From an uncultured Verrucomicrobiota bacterium (lineage in GTDB: Bacteria > Verrucomicrobiota > Verrucomicrobiae > Opitutales > Opitutaceae): a stretch of 6,643 bases of DNA. This document shows positions 1 through 6,643 of the stretch, piece by piece. The first letter of the stretch is position 1, and each line of letters opens with the position of its first letter. The position numbers and the translations under genes were made by a program. The DNA is taken from assembly GCA_946481225.1 (NCBI GenBank), contig CAMLNJ010000169.1:1-6643 (forward strand). Direction: 5' to 3'. Below the pieces are notes generated by a model. That model did not search any database and had not been told where the DNA came from. It was given only the letters and a program-made list of their open reading frames with translations.

Positions 1-229
1 GCGTGCTGTAGGGGAGAAGTGAATACTCGGCGGTGAGCCAGCCGCCGGGGACGCGTTGCTGCTTCATCCACGTGGGGACATTGTTCTCCACGGTTGCGGC
101 GCAGATGACGCGGGTGTCGCCGAAGGAGACGAGGACGGAGCCGGTGGCGTGGGGCGCGATGCCGGCCTCGAATTTGACCGGGCGAAGCTGGTCGTGGGCG
201 CGGCCGTCGGAGCGAAGGGGGGAGGGCAT
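1..229 (-). CDS. rph: RNase PH, N-terminal part (3' end of gene beyond window edge)
   Basis: RNase PH is a phosphate-dependent 3'-5' exoribonuclease that trims the 3' ends of tRNA precursors in the cytoplasm. The reading frame is open from the ATG at 229 to the window edge and gives 76 residues, about a third of the usual ~240. Visible family features are the N-terminal block SDGRAHDQLRPVKFEAGIAP, then GSVLVSFGDTRVICAATVE, then GGWLTAEYSLLP near residues 61-73; these match the start of the family closely. The phosphate-binding and active-site residues lie further on and cannot be checked. The ATG is preceded by a C-rich stretch (ATCTCCCCCC) with no Shine-Dalgarno sequence. It lies 90 bases downstream of hprK, across a tandem heptamer repeat, so it may or may not share the hprK transcript. 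Recognition is by remembered family motifs. Confidence 0.93.
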   Translation of the reverse strand, partial: MPSPLRSDGRAHDQLRPVKFEAGIAPHATGSVLVSFGDTRVICAATVENNVPTWMKQQRVPGGWLTAEYSLLPYST

Positions 230-240
230 GGGGGGAGATG

Positions 241-275
241 AATGACCAATGACCAAGGTCCAATGACCAATGGTC
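241..275. repeat. Tandem heptamer repeat (AATGACC type) between hprK and rph
   Basis: Five back-to-back seven-base units fill this stretch: AATGACC, AATGACC, AAGGTCC, AATGACC, AATGGTC. Three are perfect and two are variants in which GACC is changed towards its complement GGTC. This creates small palindromes such as GACCAAGGTC at 251-260. On the minus strand the unit reads GGTCATT. Similar GGTCATT-type intergenic repeats are, as I recall, scattered through genomes of Planctomycetota and Verrucomicrobiota; that is memory, not a search result. It lies in the 90-base gap between the hprK stop and the rph start. No function can be read from the sequence, and no T-run follows it, so it does not look like a terminator. 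Confidence 0.8.
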
Positions 276-319
276 AAACCGGGAGCGAGGTGCGGTGGGC
301 CGGAAGGGGCGAGGGACGC

Positions 320-1363
320 TTATTCGTCCTCGGGAGGGAGGTCGTCGGTGACGGGGAGGACGGGTCCGGACGAGGAGGGACCGGCCACGGGTTTGATGAC
401 GCGCTCGGGCTCGGGGGCCATTTGCGCGGCCATGTGGGCGATGAGGCGTTCGTTGAAGGTTTGCGCGGGATCGTGGCCCATGCGGCGCAGGGCTTGGACC
501 ATGGAGGCGACCTCGACGAGGCGGGCCATGTCGCGGCCGGGGCGGACGAAGAGCTCGAAATGGGGGAGCTTGAGATCGAGGATCTCGAAGAAGTGTTCCT
601 CGAGGCCGGTGCGCTCCTCGACGACCTCGGGGGTCCATTCGCGGAGGGTGACGACGAGATCGAGACGTTTGTCGAGGCGGACGGAGTGGATGCCGAACAT
701 CTCGGCGATGTTGATGATGCCGATGCCGCGGCACTCCATGTAGCCGCGGTTGAGGGGGCGGGAGGAGGCGAGGAGGTCGCGTTCGTCGATGCGTTTCACG
801 ACGGTGAGGTCGTCGGCGACGAGGGAGTGGCCGCGCTCGATGAGGGCGAGGGCGCACTCGGATTTGCCGGCGCCGGCCTCGCCGCGGAGCATGACGCCCA
901 TGCCGCGGATATCCATGGTGGTGGCGTGGACGGTGGTGGCGGGGGCGAACTCGTTGTCGATGCAGAGGGTCGCGAGGTTGACCCAGTGCATGGTGATCAT
1001 GGCGGTGCGGAAGATGGGGAGCTTTTTCTCGACCGCGATGGCGAGCATCGAGGGGGTGGGCTGGTAGTTGCGGGTCAGGATGAGGCAGGGGATCTGGCGC
1101 TCGACCATCTCGTTGAGGATGCGGCTTTGCTCGGCGGCGGAGAGGGTGCGGAGGTAGGTCATCTCCGCGGCGCCCATGACCTGGATGCGTTTGTTCGCGA
1201 AGTATTTGAAGAATCCGGTGAGGGCGAGGGCGGGGCGGTTGATGGAGCCCTCGCGGATGAGGCGATGGAGGCCGTCGGGACCGGTGAGGAGCTCGAGTTT
1301 GAGCTTTTCGCGGTAGGTCTCGAAGAAGTGGGAGACGGTGATGCCGTGGATGGCTTTTTGCAT
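320..1363 (-). CDS. hprK: HPr kinase/phosphorylase
   Basis: HprK phosphorylates HPr on a regulatory serine using ATP or pyrophosphate and reverses this by phosphorolysis, linking metabolic state to carbon control. From the ATG at 1363 the protein is 347 residues, against about 310-330 usually. The N-terminal domain is recognisable from ITVSHFFETYREKLKLELL (about residues 8-26). The catalytic domain shows the conserved histidine and aspartate just before the P-loop (H146, D151), the P-loop GEAGAGKS at 161-168, the acid pair DD at 184-185, and the family signature MECRGIGIINI at 209-219. After the core there is a 30-35 residue Pro/Ser/acidic tail ending DDLPPEDE. A longer frame starts with GTG at 1423, but that codon lies inside an intergenic repeat and the extra 20 residues match nothing in the family, so the ATG at 1363 is preferred. 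No Shine-Dalgarno is visible. It lies 139 bases after lptB. In proteobacteria hprK also sits downstream of the lpt genes, but after rpoN-hpf-ptsN. Confidence 0.95.
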   Translation of the reverse strand: MQKAIHGITVSHFFETYREKLKLELLTGPDGLHRLIREGSINRPALALTGFFKYFANKRIQVMGAAEMTYLRTLSAAEQSRILNEMVERQIPCLILTRNYQPTPSMLAIAVEKKLPIFRTAMITMHWVNLATLCIDNEFAPATTVHATTMDIRGMGVMLRGEAGAGKSECALALIERGHSLVADDLTVVKRIDERDLLASSRPLNRGYMECRGIGIINIAEMFGIHSVRLDKRLDLVVTLREWTPEVVEERTGLEEHFFEILDLKLPHFELFVRPGRDMARLVEVASMVQALRRMGHDPAQTFNERLIAHMAAQMAPEPERVIKPVAGPSSSGPVLPVTDDLPPEDE

Positions 1364-1409
1364 TGGGGCGGCGTTGGCGGCTGAGGACGGCGGGACGGAG
1401 GCTTTTTTA

Positions 1410-1502
1410 ACCGCGGATTGCACGGATGGACACGGATAGGAAGGCGGAGGCGGAAGCGGTGGGCTGACTGTTTCTATCCGTGATAATCCGTGAGATCCGT
1501 GG

Positions 1503-1503
<1 letters not shown>
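1410..1503. repeat. Inverted repeat of CACGGAT heptamers between lptB and hprK
   Basis: The left arm (1410-1442) and right arm (1471-1503) are reverse complements at 26 of 33 positions by hand alignment, separated by a 28-base loop. Each arm holds three seven-base units: one CGCGGAT and two CACGGAT on the left, three ATCCGTG on the right. They are spaced 2 and 3 bases apart on the left and, mirror-wise, 3 and 2 on the right. The mismatches fall mainly in the spacers and the units are kept, so either the units or the pairing seem to be conserved. The right arm abuts the lptB coding end: its last base (1503) is the final base of the lptB TGA. In the minus-strand transcript the hairpin is followed by UUAAAAAAGC rather than a U-run, so it is not a standard intrinsic terminator. 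It could still fold in the mRNA and set the relative expression of lptB and hprK. Confidence 0.85.
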
Positions 1504-2246
<743 letters not shown>

Positions 2247-2291
2247 TGGCCGCAAAAAGGGGGAGAAGGCGCAAAAAAGGAAGGCCGCTGT

Positions 2292-2903
2292 TCAGCGGGT
2301 GGTCGTGGCGGGCTTGGGGAAGGTGACGCCGGGCGCGGGGGGCTGGGGCCGGGCGGGCGTCGCCGGCGCGGGTTTCGCGGCGGGCTTGGGCGAGGCGGTG
2401 GCGCCGATGTCCTGGATGGGCGGGGCGGTGATCTTGACGTTGGTGCCGAGGATCTGGCGCTGGCCGCGCAGGAGGATCAGGGGTTCGCCGGCGGCGTTCA
2501 CGCCGGTGCTGTGGTCGATGACGACGGGGGCGCCGCTGAGCACGACCTTGCCCTCGACGGGGAAAACCTCGGCGCGGGCGGAGGTGGCCTCTCGGTCGCC
2601 CTGGACGATGTGGACGTTGCCGATGGCGAGGATGTATTTGAAGCGTTCGACGGTGGGGATCGTGTCGTCCTTTTCGCCGATGCGGTGGGCGATGACGGTG
2701 AGCTGGTCGCAGGTGATGCGGAGGTTGGTGCCGGTGAGGATGACGTTTTCCGTGGCGACGGCGGTGGTCTCGGTGTCGGTGGAGGTCATCTCGAGTTTCA
2801 CGGCGCGGAGCTCGGTGGGCACGACGGGAGCGGGCTCGGCGGCGCGGGCGGCGAGCGGCGCGAGGGCGAGGAGCGCGGGGGCGAGGAGGCTGCGAAGGAT
2901 CAT
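2292..2903 (-). CDS. lptA: LptA/OstA-like periplasmic LPS transport protein
   Basis: LptA is the periplasmic beta-jellyroll protein that forms the bridge carrying LPS from LptC to LptD. The product is 203 residues. Residues 1-22 form a clear signal peptide (a hydrophobic Leu/Ala stretch with an ARA-AE cleavage site). Residues about 30-160 are rich in alternating beta-strand patterns of the OstA type, for example TAVATENVILTGTNLRITCD, then ILAIGNVHIVQGDREATSARAE-like strands and KVVLSGAPVVID. The tail from about 161 to the end is rich in Pro, Ala and Lys and is probably disordered; it is longer than in the short proteobacterial LptA. The ATG overlaps the lptC stop in an ATGA (2900-2903), which suggests translational coupling. 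The lptC-lptA-lptB order strongly supports the call, since sequence similarity in this family is weak. Confidence 0.85.
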   Translation of the reverse strand: MILRSLLAPALLALAPLAARAAEPAPVVPTELRAVKLEMTSTDTETTAVATENVILTGTNLRITCDQLTVIAHRIGEKDDTIPTVERFKYILAIGNVHIVQGDREATSARAEVFPVEGKVVLSGAPVVIDHSTGVNAAGEPLILLRGQRQILGTNVKITAPPIQDIGATASPKPAAKPAPATPARPQPPAPGVTFPKPATTTR

Positions 2904-3352
2904 TTGAGAATGTCGCCGAGGGCGGAGCGGAAGGTGAGGCGGGCGTCGCGCAGGATGACGACCTTGCGGCCGGGGTGGTCGTAGCTCCAGTCGGCGCCGG
3001 TCACGGTGAGGTCGGCGCGTTCGAGGCGGACGGTGTCCGGGCCGGTGGCGAGAAGCTTCTGGGGGAAGAAGGTGGCGGAGGGGGCGGTGAGCGTGGCCTC
3101 GATCGCCTCGTCGGCCCGGCTGGTGAAAAGCGTGAGCTCCATGTCGAGCAGATCGATGCGCGCGCCGTCCTCGGAGGGTCTGGCCTGCCCGGCTTTCAGC
3201 ATGACGCGGCGGTAGCCCTCCGGGGTGAAGGTGGGGAGCCGGAAGTTTTTGACCGGCGCGATGGCTTTCACCTCGGGCGCGGCGGCGCGGGCGGAGACGG
3301 AGGCGGCCAGCGCGGCGAACAGGGCGAGAAGCGGGAGGCGGGAGCGGCGCAC
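2900..3352 (-). CDS. lptC: LptC-like LPS export periplasmic protein
   Basis: LptC joins the LptB2FG transporter to the LptA bridge in the periplasm. From the GTG at 3352 the product has 150 residues: a hydrophobic leader (LPLLALFAALAASVSARAAA, residues 6-25) followed by a beta-strand-rich domain. That domain includes IDLLDMELTLFTSRADEAIE, then TLTAPSATFFPQKLLATGPD, then DARLTFRSALGDILK at the end. This matches the LptC/OstA-like fold in pattern only; the call relies on position between kdsC and lptA. An upstream frame reaching 3520 exists, but it is an Arg-rich shadow of kdsC, so the GTG 14 bases after the kdsC stop is the best start. The leader ends in ARA-AA, so it could be a cleaved signal peptide rather than the uncleaved anchor known from E. 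coli LptC. The last codons overlap the lptA start. Confidence 0.77.
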   Translation of the reverse strand: MRRSRLPLLALFAALAASVSARAAAPEVKAIAPVKNFRLPTFTPEGYRRVMLKAGQARPSEDGARIDLLDMELTLFTSRADEAIEATLTAPSATFFPQKLLATGPDTVRLERADLTVTGADWSYDHPGRKVVILRDARLTFRSALGDILK

Positions 3353-3366
3353 GGCGGAAACGCGGC

Positions 3367-3879
3367 TTAGAGATGGAAGTCGGCGTGGCCTTGCGAGCGC
3401 AGGATATGTTCGCAGATCTCGCGCACGGCGCCGCGGCCGGCGGGGCGGGTGGTGAGGTAGTCGGCGGCGTCGAGCGCGGCGGGCATGGCGGTGGGGACGG
3501 TGACGCCGATGCCGACCCATTCGAGGGCGGGGGCGTCGATGTCGTCGTCGCCCATGTAGGCGATCTGGTCGTGGCTGAGCTCGAGCTCGGCGGCGAGTTC
3601 CTGGATGGCGTCGAGTTTGTCGGTGCGGCCTTGGACGAGGTGAGGGATCTTGAGTTCGGTGGCGCGCGCGGTGGTGGCGCCGGAGGGGCGCCCGCTGATC
3701 CAGGCGGTGGCGACGCCGTGTTTGCCGAGGCGGACGAGGCCCATGCCGTCGAGGATGGAGAACTGCTTGGTCTCGGTGCCGTCCGAGGAGATGTGCACGG
3801 TGCCGTCGGTGAGGATGCCGTCGACGTCCATGGCGAATAGTTTGATGGCGGCCCAGCGGGCCTCGGGGATTTGGTGCAT
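3367..3879 (-). CDS. kdsC: 3-deoxy-D-manno-octulosonate 8-phosphate phosphatase KdsC (HAD family)
   Basis: KdsC hydrolyses KDO-8-phosphate to KDO and phosphate in the cytoplasm, a step towards the inner core of LPS. The product is 170 residues, close to the family's usual 170-190, and is a capless C1-type HAD phosphatase. Motif I is DVDGILTDG at 18-26 (nucleophile D18, acid/base D20). Motif II serine is in ISGRPS at 61-66, motif III lysine is K88 in the TDKLD stretch, and motif IV is GDDDID at 110-115. The KdsC-specific C-terminal signature RPAGRGAVREICEHIL, which completes the active site of the neighbouring subunit, is present at 145-160. Together with the downstream lptC-lptA-lptB this makes the call firm. 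The ATG at 3879 follows the toxin-like gene by 13 bases with a C-rich leader (CCATTCCCC) and no Shine-Dalgarno. Confidence 0.95.
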   Translation of the reverse strand: MHQIPEARWAAIKLFAMDVDGILTDGTVHISSDGTETKQFSILDGMGLVRLGKHGVATAWISGRPSGATTARATELKIPHLVQGRTDKLDAIQELAAELELSHDQIAYMGDDDIDAPALEWVGIGVTVPTAMPAALDAADYLTTRPAGRGAVREICEHILRSQGHADFHL

Positions 3880-3892
3880 GGGGAATGGGTAA

Positions 3893-4168
3893 TTAGAGGG
3901 CGGCGTCTCGCACGTCTGTGATCTCGATGATGGTCACTATCTTGTCGGCGTGATCGACGAGGTAGGCGAAGACAAAGCCGTCCGCGAAGATGTGATGATG
4001 ATCGCGGCCGGCGGGGTCGCGGATGACGTAATCGCTGCGAGTGGCGGGGTAGCGAGCAATGGCTCGTGCGCGGTCGAGCGCGAGACGCTGGCGCCGGCGC
4101 GCGAAGGCGGTGATCGCTTCGACGGCGTCGTCGGAGTAACTGAGACCGTAGCCGCGAGGCTCAGGCAC
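3893..4168 (-). CDS. RelE/ParE-superfamily toxin-like protein
   Basis: The product is a 91-residue protein with the layout of the RelE/ParE toxin fold: a first strand (YGLSYS), two helices rich in Arg and Ala (about residues 14-40), then a run of strands. The strands include SDYVIRD, HHHIFADGFVFAYLVDHADK and IVTIIEITDVRD. Known members either cut mRNA at the ribosome (RelE) or poison gyrase (ParE); the sequence does not decide between them, and I cannot point to catalytic residues with certainty. It starts with GTG at 4168, overlapping the last 8 bases of the upstream small gene, the tight arrangement usual for type II toxin-antitoxin pairs. It ends 13 bases before kdsC, so it probably shares a transcript with LPS genes. 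The call rests on size, strand pattern and pairing. Confidence 0.78.
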   Translation of the reverse strand: MPEPRGYGLSYSDDAVEAITAFARRRQRLALDRARAIARYPATRSDYVIRDPAGRDHHHIFADGFVFAYLVDHADKIVTIIEITDVRDAAL

Positions 4169-4355
4169 GTTGGAGGCGGCGTTCGAGCGTTTCGGCGGAA
4201 GTGGCGCGACCGGCCTTTACGGCGTCGGCGATGCGTCCGGCTTTACGGCGCCAGGCCGGGGTCTCGTGGCGGAGGCGGACGAGAAAGGCGGCGAGTTCCT
4301 CGCGCTCGCGCTGGTTGAGGCGCTGGACCTGTTGTTTGATTTCGAGGATGCTCAT
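4161..4355 (-). CDS. Putative antitoxin, small helical partner of the downstream toxin-like gene
   Basis: The product is a 64-residue, highly charged, mainly helical protein: MSILEIKQQVQRLNQREREE at the start, then LAAFLVRLRHETPAW, then a basic helix RRKAGRIADAVKAGRATSAE and a short tail. The pattern of a leading helix, a Trp-containing turn and a second helix with a GRA-type linker resembles the addiction-module antitoxins paired with RelE/ParE toxins, where the tail wraps the toxin. No ribbon-helix-helix or helix-turn-helix can be defined with confidence, so autoregulation of its own promoter is unproven. A longer frame starting upstream at 4451 overlaps the leucine-rich-repeat gene; the ATG at 4355 avoids this and begins the recognisable helix. 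It lies 31 bases after the leucine-rich-repeat gene and overlaps the toxin start by 8 bases. Confidence 0.75.
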   Translation of the reverse strand: MSILEIKQQVQRLNQREREELAAFLVRLRHETPAWRRKAGRIADAVKAGRATSAETLERRLQRA

Positions 4356-4386
4356 GGAGGGAAGGTGATTTCGGTCGCGGAGGGCG

Positions 4387-5916
4387 TCAACGACGGCCAG
4401 AGCGGCGGCGGAGGCGGTGGCGCAGCCGGGCAAAGAGGATGGAGGCGACATTTTGGCGTGCGTTCAAAAGGCGCCGCAGCGCCCAGGCATATTGCGAGGT
4501 CGTCTGGACCTTGGTCGGATAGAGCCAAGAAACATAGGTCCGCTCCTCGGGCTGCTCGTCCGACTGGAGGTAGATGATCCAGTCGTTGCGGGCCGTAGCC
4601 AGGAGGTGTTGCAGGCCAGTTACGATGCGAAACAGCGCAGCGGTCGCGGCGTCACTATGGAGAACCAAGGTGAAGGATCGGGCGGCGGTGGATCGGCAGT
4701 GAAAGGCGAAGTCCGTGCCTTCGGAAAAATCGGTGGACAGGAATTCCGTGAACCGCCGCTCCATCCAGGCGTGTTCGGAATCGAGCATGCCTTGGTCGGT
4801 GTCCTTTTCGGTCACGCCATAGGGATTCAGACCGTCGTAGTGATCGAAAATCTGCTGCTCGACGATTTCGAGTTCGGGGCAGGGAGCCAAACGGGATTCG
4901 CAGCCGAACTCGGCGTCCCACGAGGTCAGGTGCTTCCTCAGATTTTTGAGCCCTTTTATTTCGGCGCGTTCGCAGGATATGCGCACATGGTGCAGCAAGG
5001 GCAGGCCGCGCAGGGGAGCGAGGTCAAGCCGGGGATCGGCGGTGGCGAGTGTGACGCTGCGGAGCTGGTCTAACGCGGCGAGAGGCGATAAATCGCGAAT
5101 ATCGGATTCCCAAAGACAGAGGTCCAGATGGGTGAGGTTCCGCAGCGTGTGCAGCGGTTCCAATGACAGGCCCGGGGCCTCCGTCTTCACCTGTTCCAGA
5201 TTGAGCAGGCTTGGATAGCGTTCCAATCCAGCGAGGGTGGAGAGGCCGACGCGTTCCACGACCTTGAGCTTGGGCATGGCAGGAAAACCCTCGAAGGTAT
5301 CCGCCCTCTCACGGTTGAAAGAGAGCTTTTCCAATGACGGAAGAATCAGCACTCGACGAAGCGGCGCGGCGTGGTTCTCGGAGAGTCCCAGCGACCGCAG
5401 GCGCGGGATACGACCCAAGGGCCCGAGATCGGAAACCGGGGTGCCGCAGAGCTCCAATTCCTGAAGGGACGGGCAGGCGGCGAGCGGATCGAGCTTTGCA
5501 ACCGGATTTTGGATCAACGACAGGCAACGAAGTTTCTGGCTACCCGCCAGCGCGGTCAGATCGCTGATCTCGTTGTTTTGGAGAATCAGCTGCTCGATGT
5601 TTGGAAAGAAGCGAAGGGGGGCGAGCGACCGAAGCGGGCGTTTCTTGTCCCGGATGCGTTGGAGGCTGAGCCACGCTCGGGGGTAAATGTCGGTGAAGGT
5701 CGGGCGGAGGTGAGCGGGATCGAAAGTCGGTTTGTAGGCGGGCGTTTCGCGGGCGTCATTGCGCTCCTGCCAGTCGTCCCAGTAACTGGAATCGTAGCTC
5801 ATGCGGGCCTGGTCGATGAGCAGTTCGACCGTATAGACCTCGTCGTCGCTCAGGGCTCCGCTGGTCGCGTAGGAAATGAATGCCTCGATCTGGTCTTCCG
5901 TGGGAGGGGCGGACAT
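4387..5916 (-). CDS. Leucine-rich-repeat protein of unknown function
   Basis: The product is 509 residues with no signal peptide or membrane segment, so probably cytoplasmic. Residues 1-93 are an acidic, aromatic-rich region with no family I recognise (a MSYDSSYWDDWQERND stretch near 39-54). Residues about 94-330 are leucine-rich repeats of irregular ~20-25 residue length, such as LRSLAPLRFFPNIEQLILQN, then NEISDLTALAGSQKLRCLSL, then PSLQELELCGTPVSDLGPLG. The -L-L-N/C-x-(I/V)SDLxPL- pattern is like the internalin/SDS22 type that binds proteins along its concave face. From about 331 to 490 a separate domain of unknown type follows (WMERRFTEFLSTDFSEGTDF, then SFTLVLHSDAATAALFRIVT). The end is strongly basic (RLRHRLRRRSGRR). 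GC is about 57-62% in lines I counted, against 70-80% in hprK, lptB and the E1 beta gene, which suggests transfer or relaxed constraint. It starts 14 bases after the E1 beta stop. Confidence 0.88.
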   Translation of the reverse strand: MSAPPTEDQIEAFISYATSGALSDDEVYTVELLIDQARMSYDSSYWDDWQERNDARETPAYKPTFDPAHLRPTFTDIYPRAWLSLQRIRDKKRPLRSLAPLRFFPNIEQLILQNNEISDLTALAGSQKLRCLSLIQNPVAKLDPLAACPSLQELELCGTPVSDLGPLGRIPRLRSLGLSENHAAPLRRVLILPSLEKLSFNRERADTFEGFPAMPKLKVVERVGLSTLAGLERYPSLLNLEQVKTEAPGLSLEPLHTLRNLTHLDLCLWESDIRDLSPLAALDQLRSVTLATADPRLDLAPLRGLPLLHHVRISCERAEIKGLKNLRKHLTSWDAEFGCESRLAPCPELEIVEQQIFDHYDGLNPYGVTEKDTDQGMLDSEHAWMERRFTEFLSTDFSEGTDFAFHCRSTAARSFTLVLHSDAATAALFRIVTGLQHLLATARNDWIIYLQSDEQPEERTYVSWLYPTKVQTTSQYAWALRRLLNARQNVASILFARLRHRLRRRSGRR

Positions 5917-5930
5917 GGCGGGGCCGGCGT

Positions 5931-6643
5931 TCAGCCGAGCCAGGCGACGAGTTTTTCGATGAGGCCGTCGCGGGTGGGGCGGTAGGCCTGCTCGAGTTCG
6001 GGGGCGAAGGGCACCGGGAGGTCGAGGGCGGCGACGCGGAGGGGCGCGGCCTCAAGGTCGAAGAACTGCTCCTCGACGATGCGGCTGACGAGCTCGGCGC
6101 CGAAACCGTGGGTGCGGCGGCCCTCGTGGAGCACGCAGAGGCGGTGGGTGCGGGCGACGCTGGCGCGGATCTCGTCGAGGCGGAGCGGGGCGAGCGCGCG
6201 GAGGTCCCAGATTTCGACGGTTTTTTCGTATTCGGTCTCCAGATACTCGGCGGCGGCCTGCGCGATGTGGACCATCTCGCCGTAGGTGACGAGGGTGGCG
6301 TGGGCGCCGGGGCGGACGAGGCGGGGTCGCCAGACGCCGCGGTAGTTTTCGTTCCATGCGACGGCGTGTTTGCCGCGGCGGTAGAGGGCCTTGTGCTCGA
6401 AGAGGAGGACGGGGTTGTCGTCCTCGTAGGCGGCGAGGAGGGCGTCGAAGGCGTCCTGCGCGGTGCTGGGGTAGAGGGCCTTGAGGCCGGGGTAGGCGAG
6501 GAGGGCGGACTCAAGTTCCTGTGAGTGGAAAGAACCGAAGGTGAGGCCGCCGCCGGCGGGGAGGCGAAGGACGAGGGGGACCTTGGCACCGGAGCGGAAG
6601 AAGTAGGTGCCGGCGTTGAGGGCGATCTGGGTCATCGCCTCGG
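5931..6643 (-). CDS. 2-oxoacid dehydrogenase E1 component, beta subunit, C-terminal part (5' end beyond window edge)
   Basis: This is the beta part of a thiamine-diphosphate-dependent 2-oxoacid dehydrogenase E1 (pyruvate, branched-chain or acetoin type), which decarboxylates the oxoacid and passes the acyl group to the lipoyl E2. The visible 236 residues begin inside the pyrimidine-binding domain: EAMTQIALNAGTYFFRSG, then VPLVLRLPAGGG, FHSQELES, YPGLKALYPSTAQDAFDALL and DDNPVLLFEHKALYR. The transketolase C-terminal domain follows (HATLVTYGEMVHIAQAAAEY, then VEIWDLRALAPLRLDEI, then HEGRRTHGFGAELVSRI). The frame stays open to the window edge; the internal ATG at 6635 lies within a conserved helix and is not the true start. 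A standalone beta subunit is about 325-330 residues, so roughly 90 are missing, or more if this is an alpha-beta fusion. Substrate cannot be told from this part, so no symbol (pdhB, bkd or aco) is given. Confidence 0.9.
   Translation of the reverse strand, partial: EAMTQIALNAGTYFFRSGAKVPLVLRLPAGGGLTFGSFHSQELESALLAYPGLKALYPSTAQDAFDALLAAYEDDNPVLLFEHKALYRRGKHAVAWNENYRGVWRPRLVRPGAHATLVTYGEMVHIAQAAAEYLETEYEKTVEIWDLRALAPLRLDEIRASVARTHRLCVLHEGRRTHGFGAELVSRIVEEQFFDLEAAPLRVAALDLPVPFAPELEQAYRPTRDGLIEKLVAWLG

Noticed and set aside
242..1384. Long plus-strand frame (380 codons) opposite hprK
   Set aside because: It is Gly/Asp/Glu-rich shadow coding produced by the high-GC third positions of hprK; it matches no family and runs through the heptamer repeat at its start.
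1364..1423. N-terminal extension of HprK from a GTG at 1423
   Set aside because: The GTG lies within the left arm of the inverted repeat and the added residues show no similarity to the family; the ATG at 1363 fits better.
1364..1502. A promoter for hprK in the lptB-hprK gap
   Set aside because: I looked for -35 and -10 like boxes on the minus strand and found no pair at a fitting distance; the AT-rich patch at 1403-1410 stands alone.
3353..3520. N-terminal extension of LptC to 3520
   Set aside because: The extra 56 residues are Arg/His/Pro-rich and lie over the kdsC C-terminal coding region in another frame; they would hide the signal peptide.
4356..4451. Longer antitoxin start at 4451
   Set aside because: It would overlap the end of the leucine-rich-repeat gene, and the recognisable helix begins at the ATG at 4355.
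5756..6589. Minus-strand Ser/Pro/Arg-rich frame of 277 codons over the E1 beta gene
   Set aside because: It is an out-of-frame shadow with low-complexity composition; the overlapping E1 beta frame has clear family motifs.

Overview
The window is a compact block of nine genes, all read from the minus strand, so the transcriptional order runs right to left. It suggests a high-GC Gram-negative bacterium. It carries the lipopolysaccharide (LPS) transport genes kdsC-lptC-lptA-lptB followed by an HPr kinase/phosphorylase gene. No start codon has a visible Shine-Dalgarno sequence, and two junctions carry intergenic repeats built on seven-base units. These traits together fit Verrucomicrobiota, perhaps Opitutales. 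That placement is an inference from style and gene content, not from a database match.

Layout from the upstream (right) end: (1) 6643-5931, the C-terminal part of a 2-oxoacid dehydrogenase E1 beta subunit, cut by the window edge; (2) 5916-4387, a cytoplasmic-looking leucine-rich-repeat protein with unrecognised N- and C-terminal parts and clearly lower GC than its neighbours; (3) 4355-3893, an overlapping two-gene cassette that looks like a type II toxin-antitoxin module (antitoxin first, RelE/ParE-like toxin second); (4) 3879-1503, kdsC, lptC, lptA and lptB; (5) 1363-320, hprK; (6) 229-1, the N-terminal third of rph (RNase PH), cut by the window edge. No stretch over 300 bases lacks a gene. 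The largest gaps are 1364-1502, which holds an inverted repeat, and 230-319, which holds a tandem heptamer repeat.

KdsC releases KDO from KDO-8-phosphate for the LPS inner core. LptB is the cytoplasmic ATPase, and LptC and LptA are the periplasmic bridge parts that carry finished LPS to the outer membrane. HprK, a metabolic sensor kinase, follows these genes, as in the proteobacterial kdsC-lptCAB-rpoN-hpf-ptsN(-hprK) neighbourhood, but rpoN, hpf and ptsN are absent here. The leucine-rich-repeat gene and the toxin-antitoxin pair look like accessory genes that have joined the head of this housekeeping block. I see no clearly new multi-gene defence or effector system. The parts most worth a second look are the leucine-rich-repeat protein plus toxin-antitoxin insert, and the two repeat families that bracket hprK.
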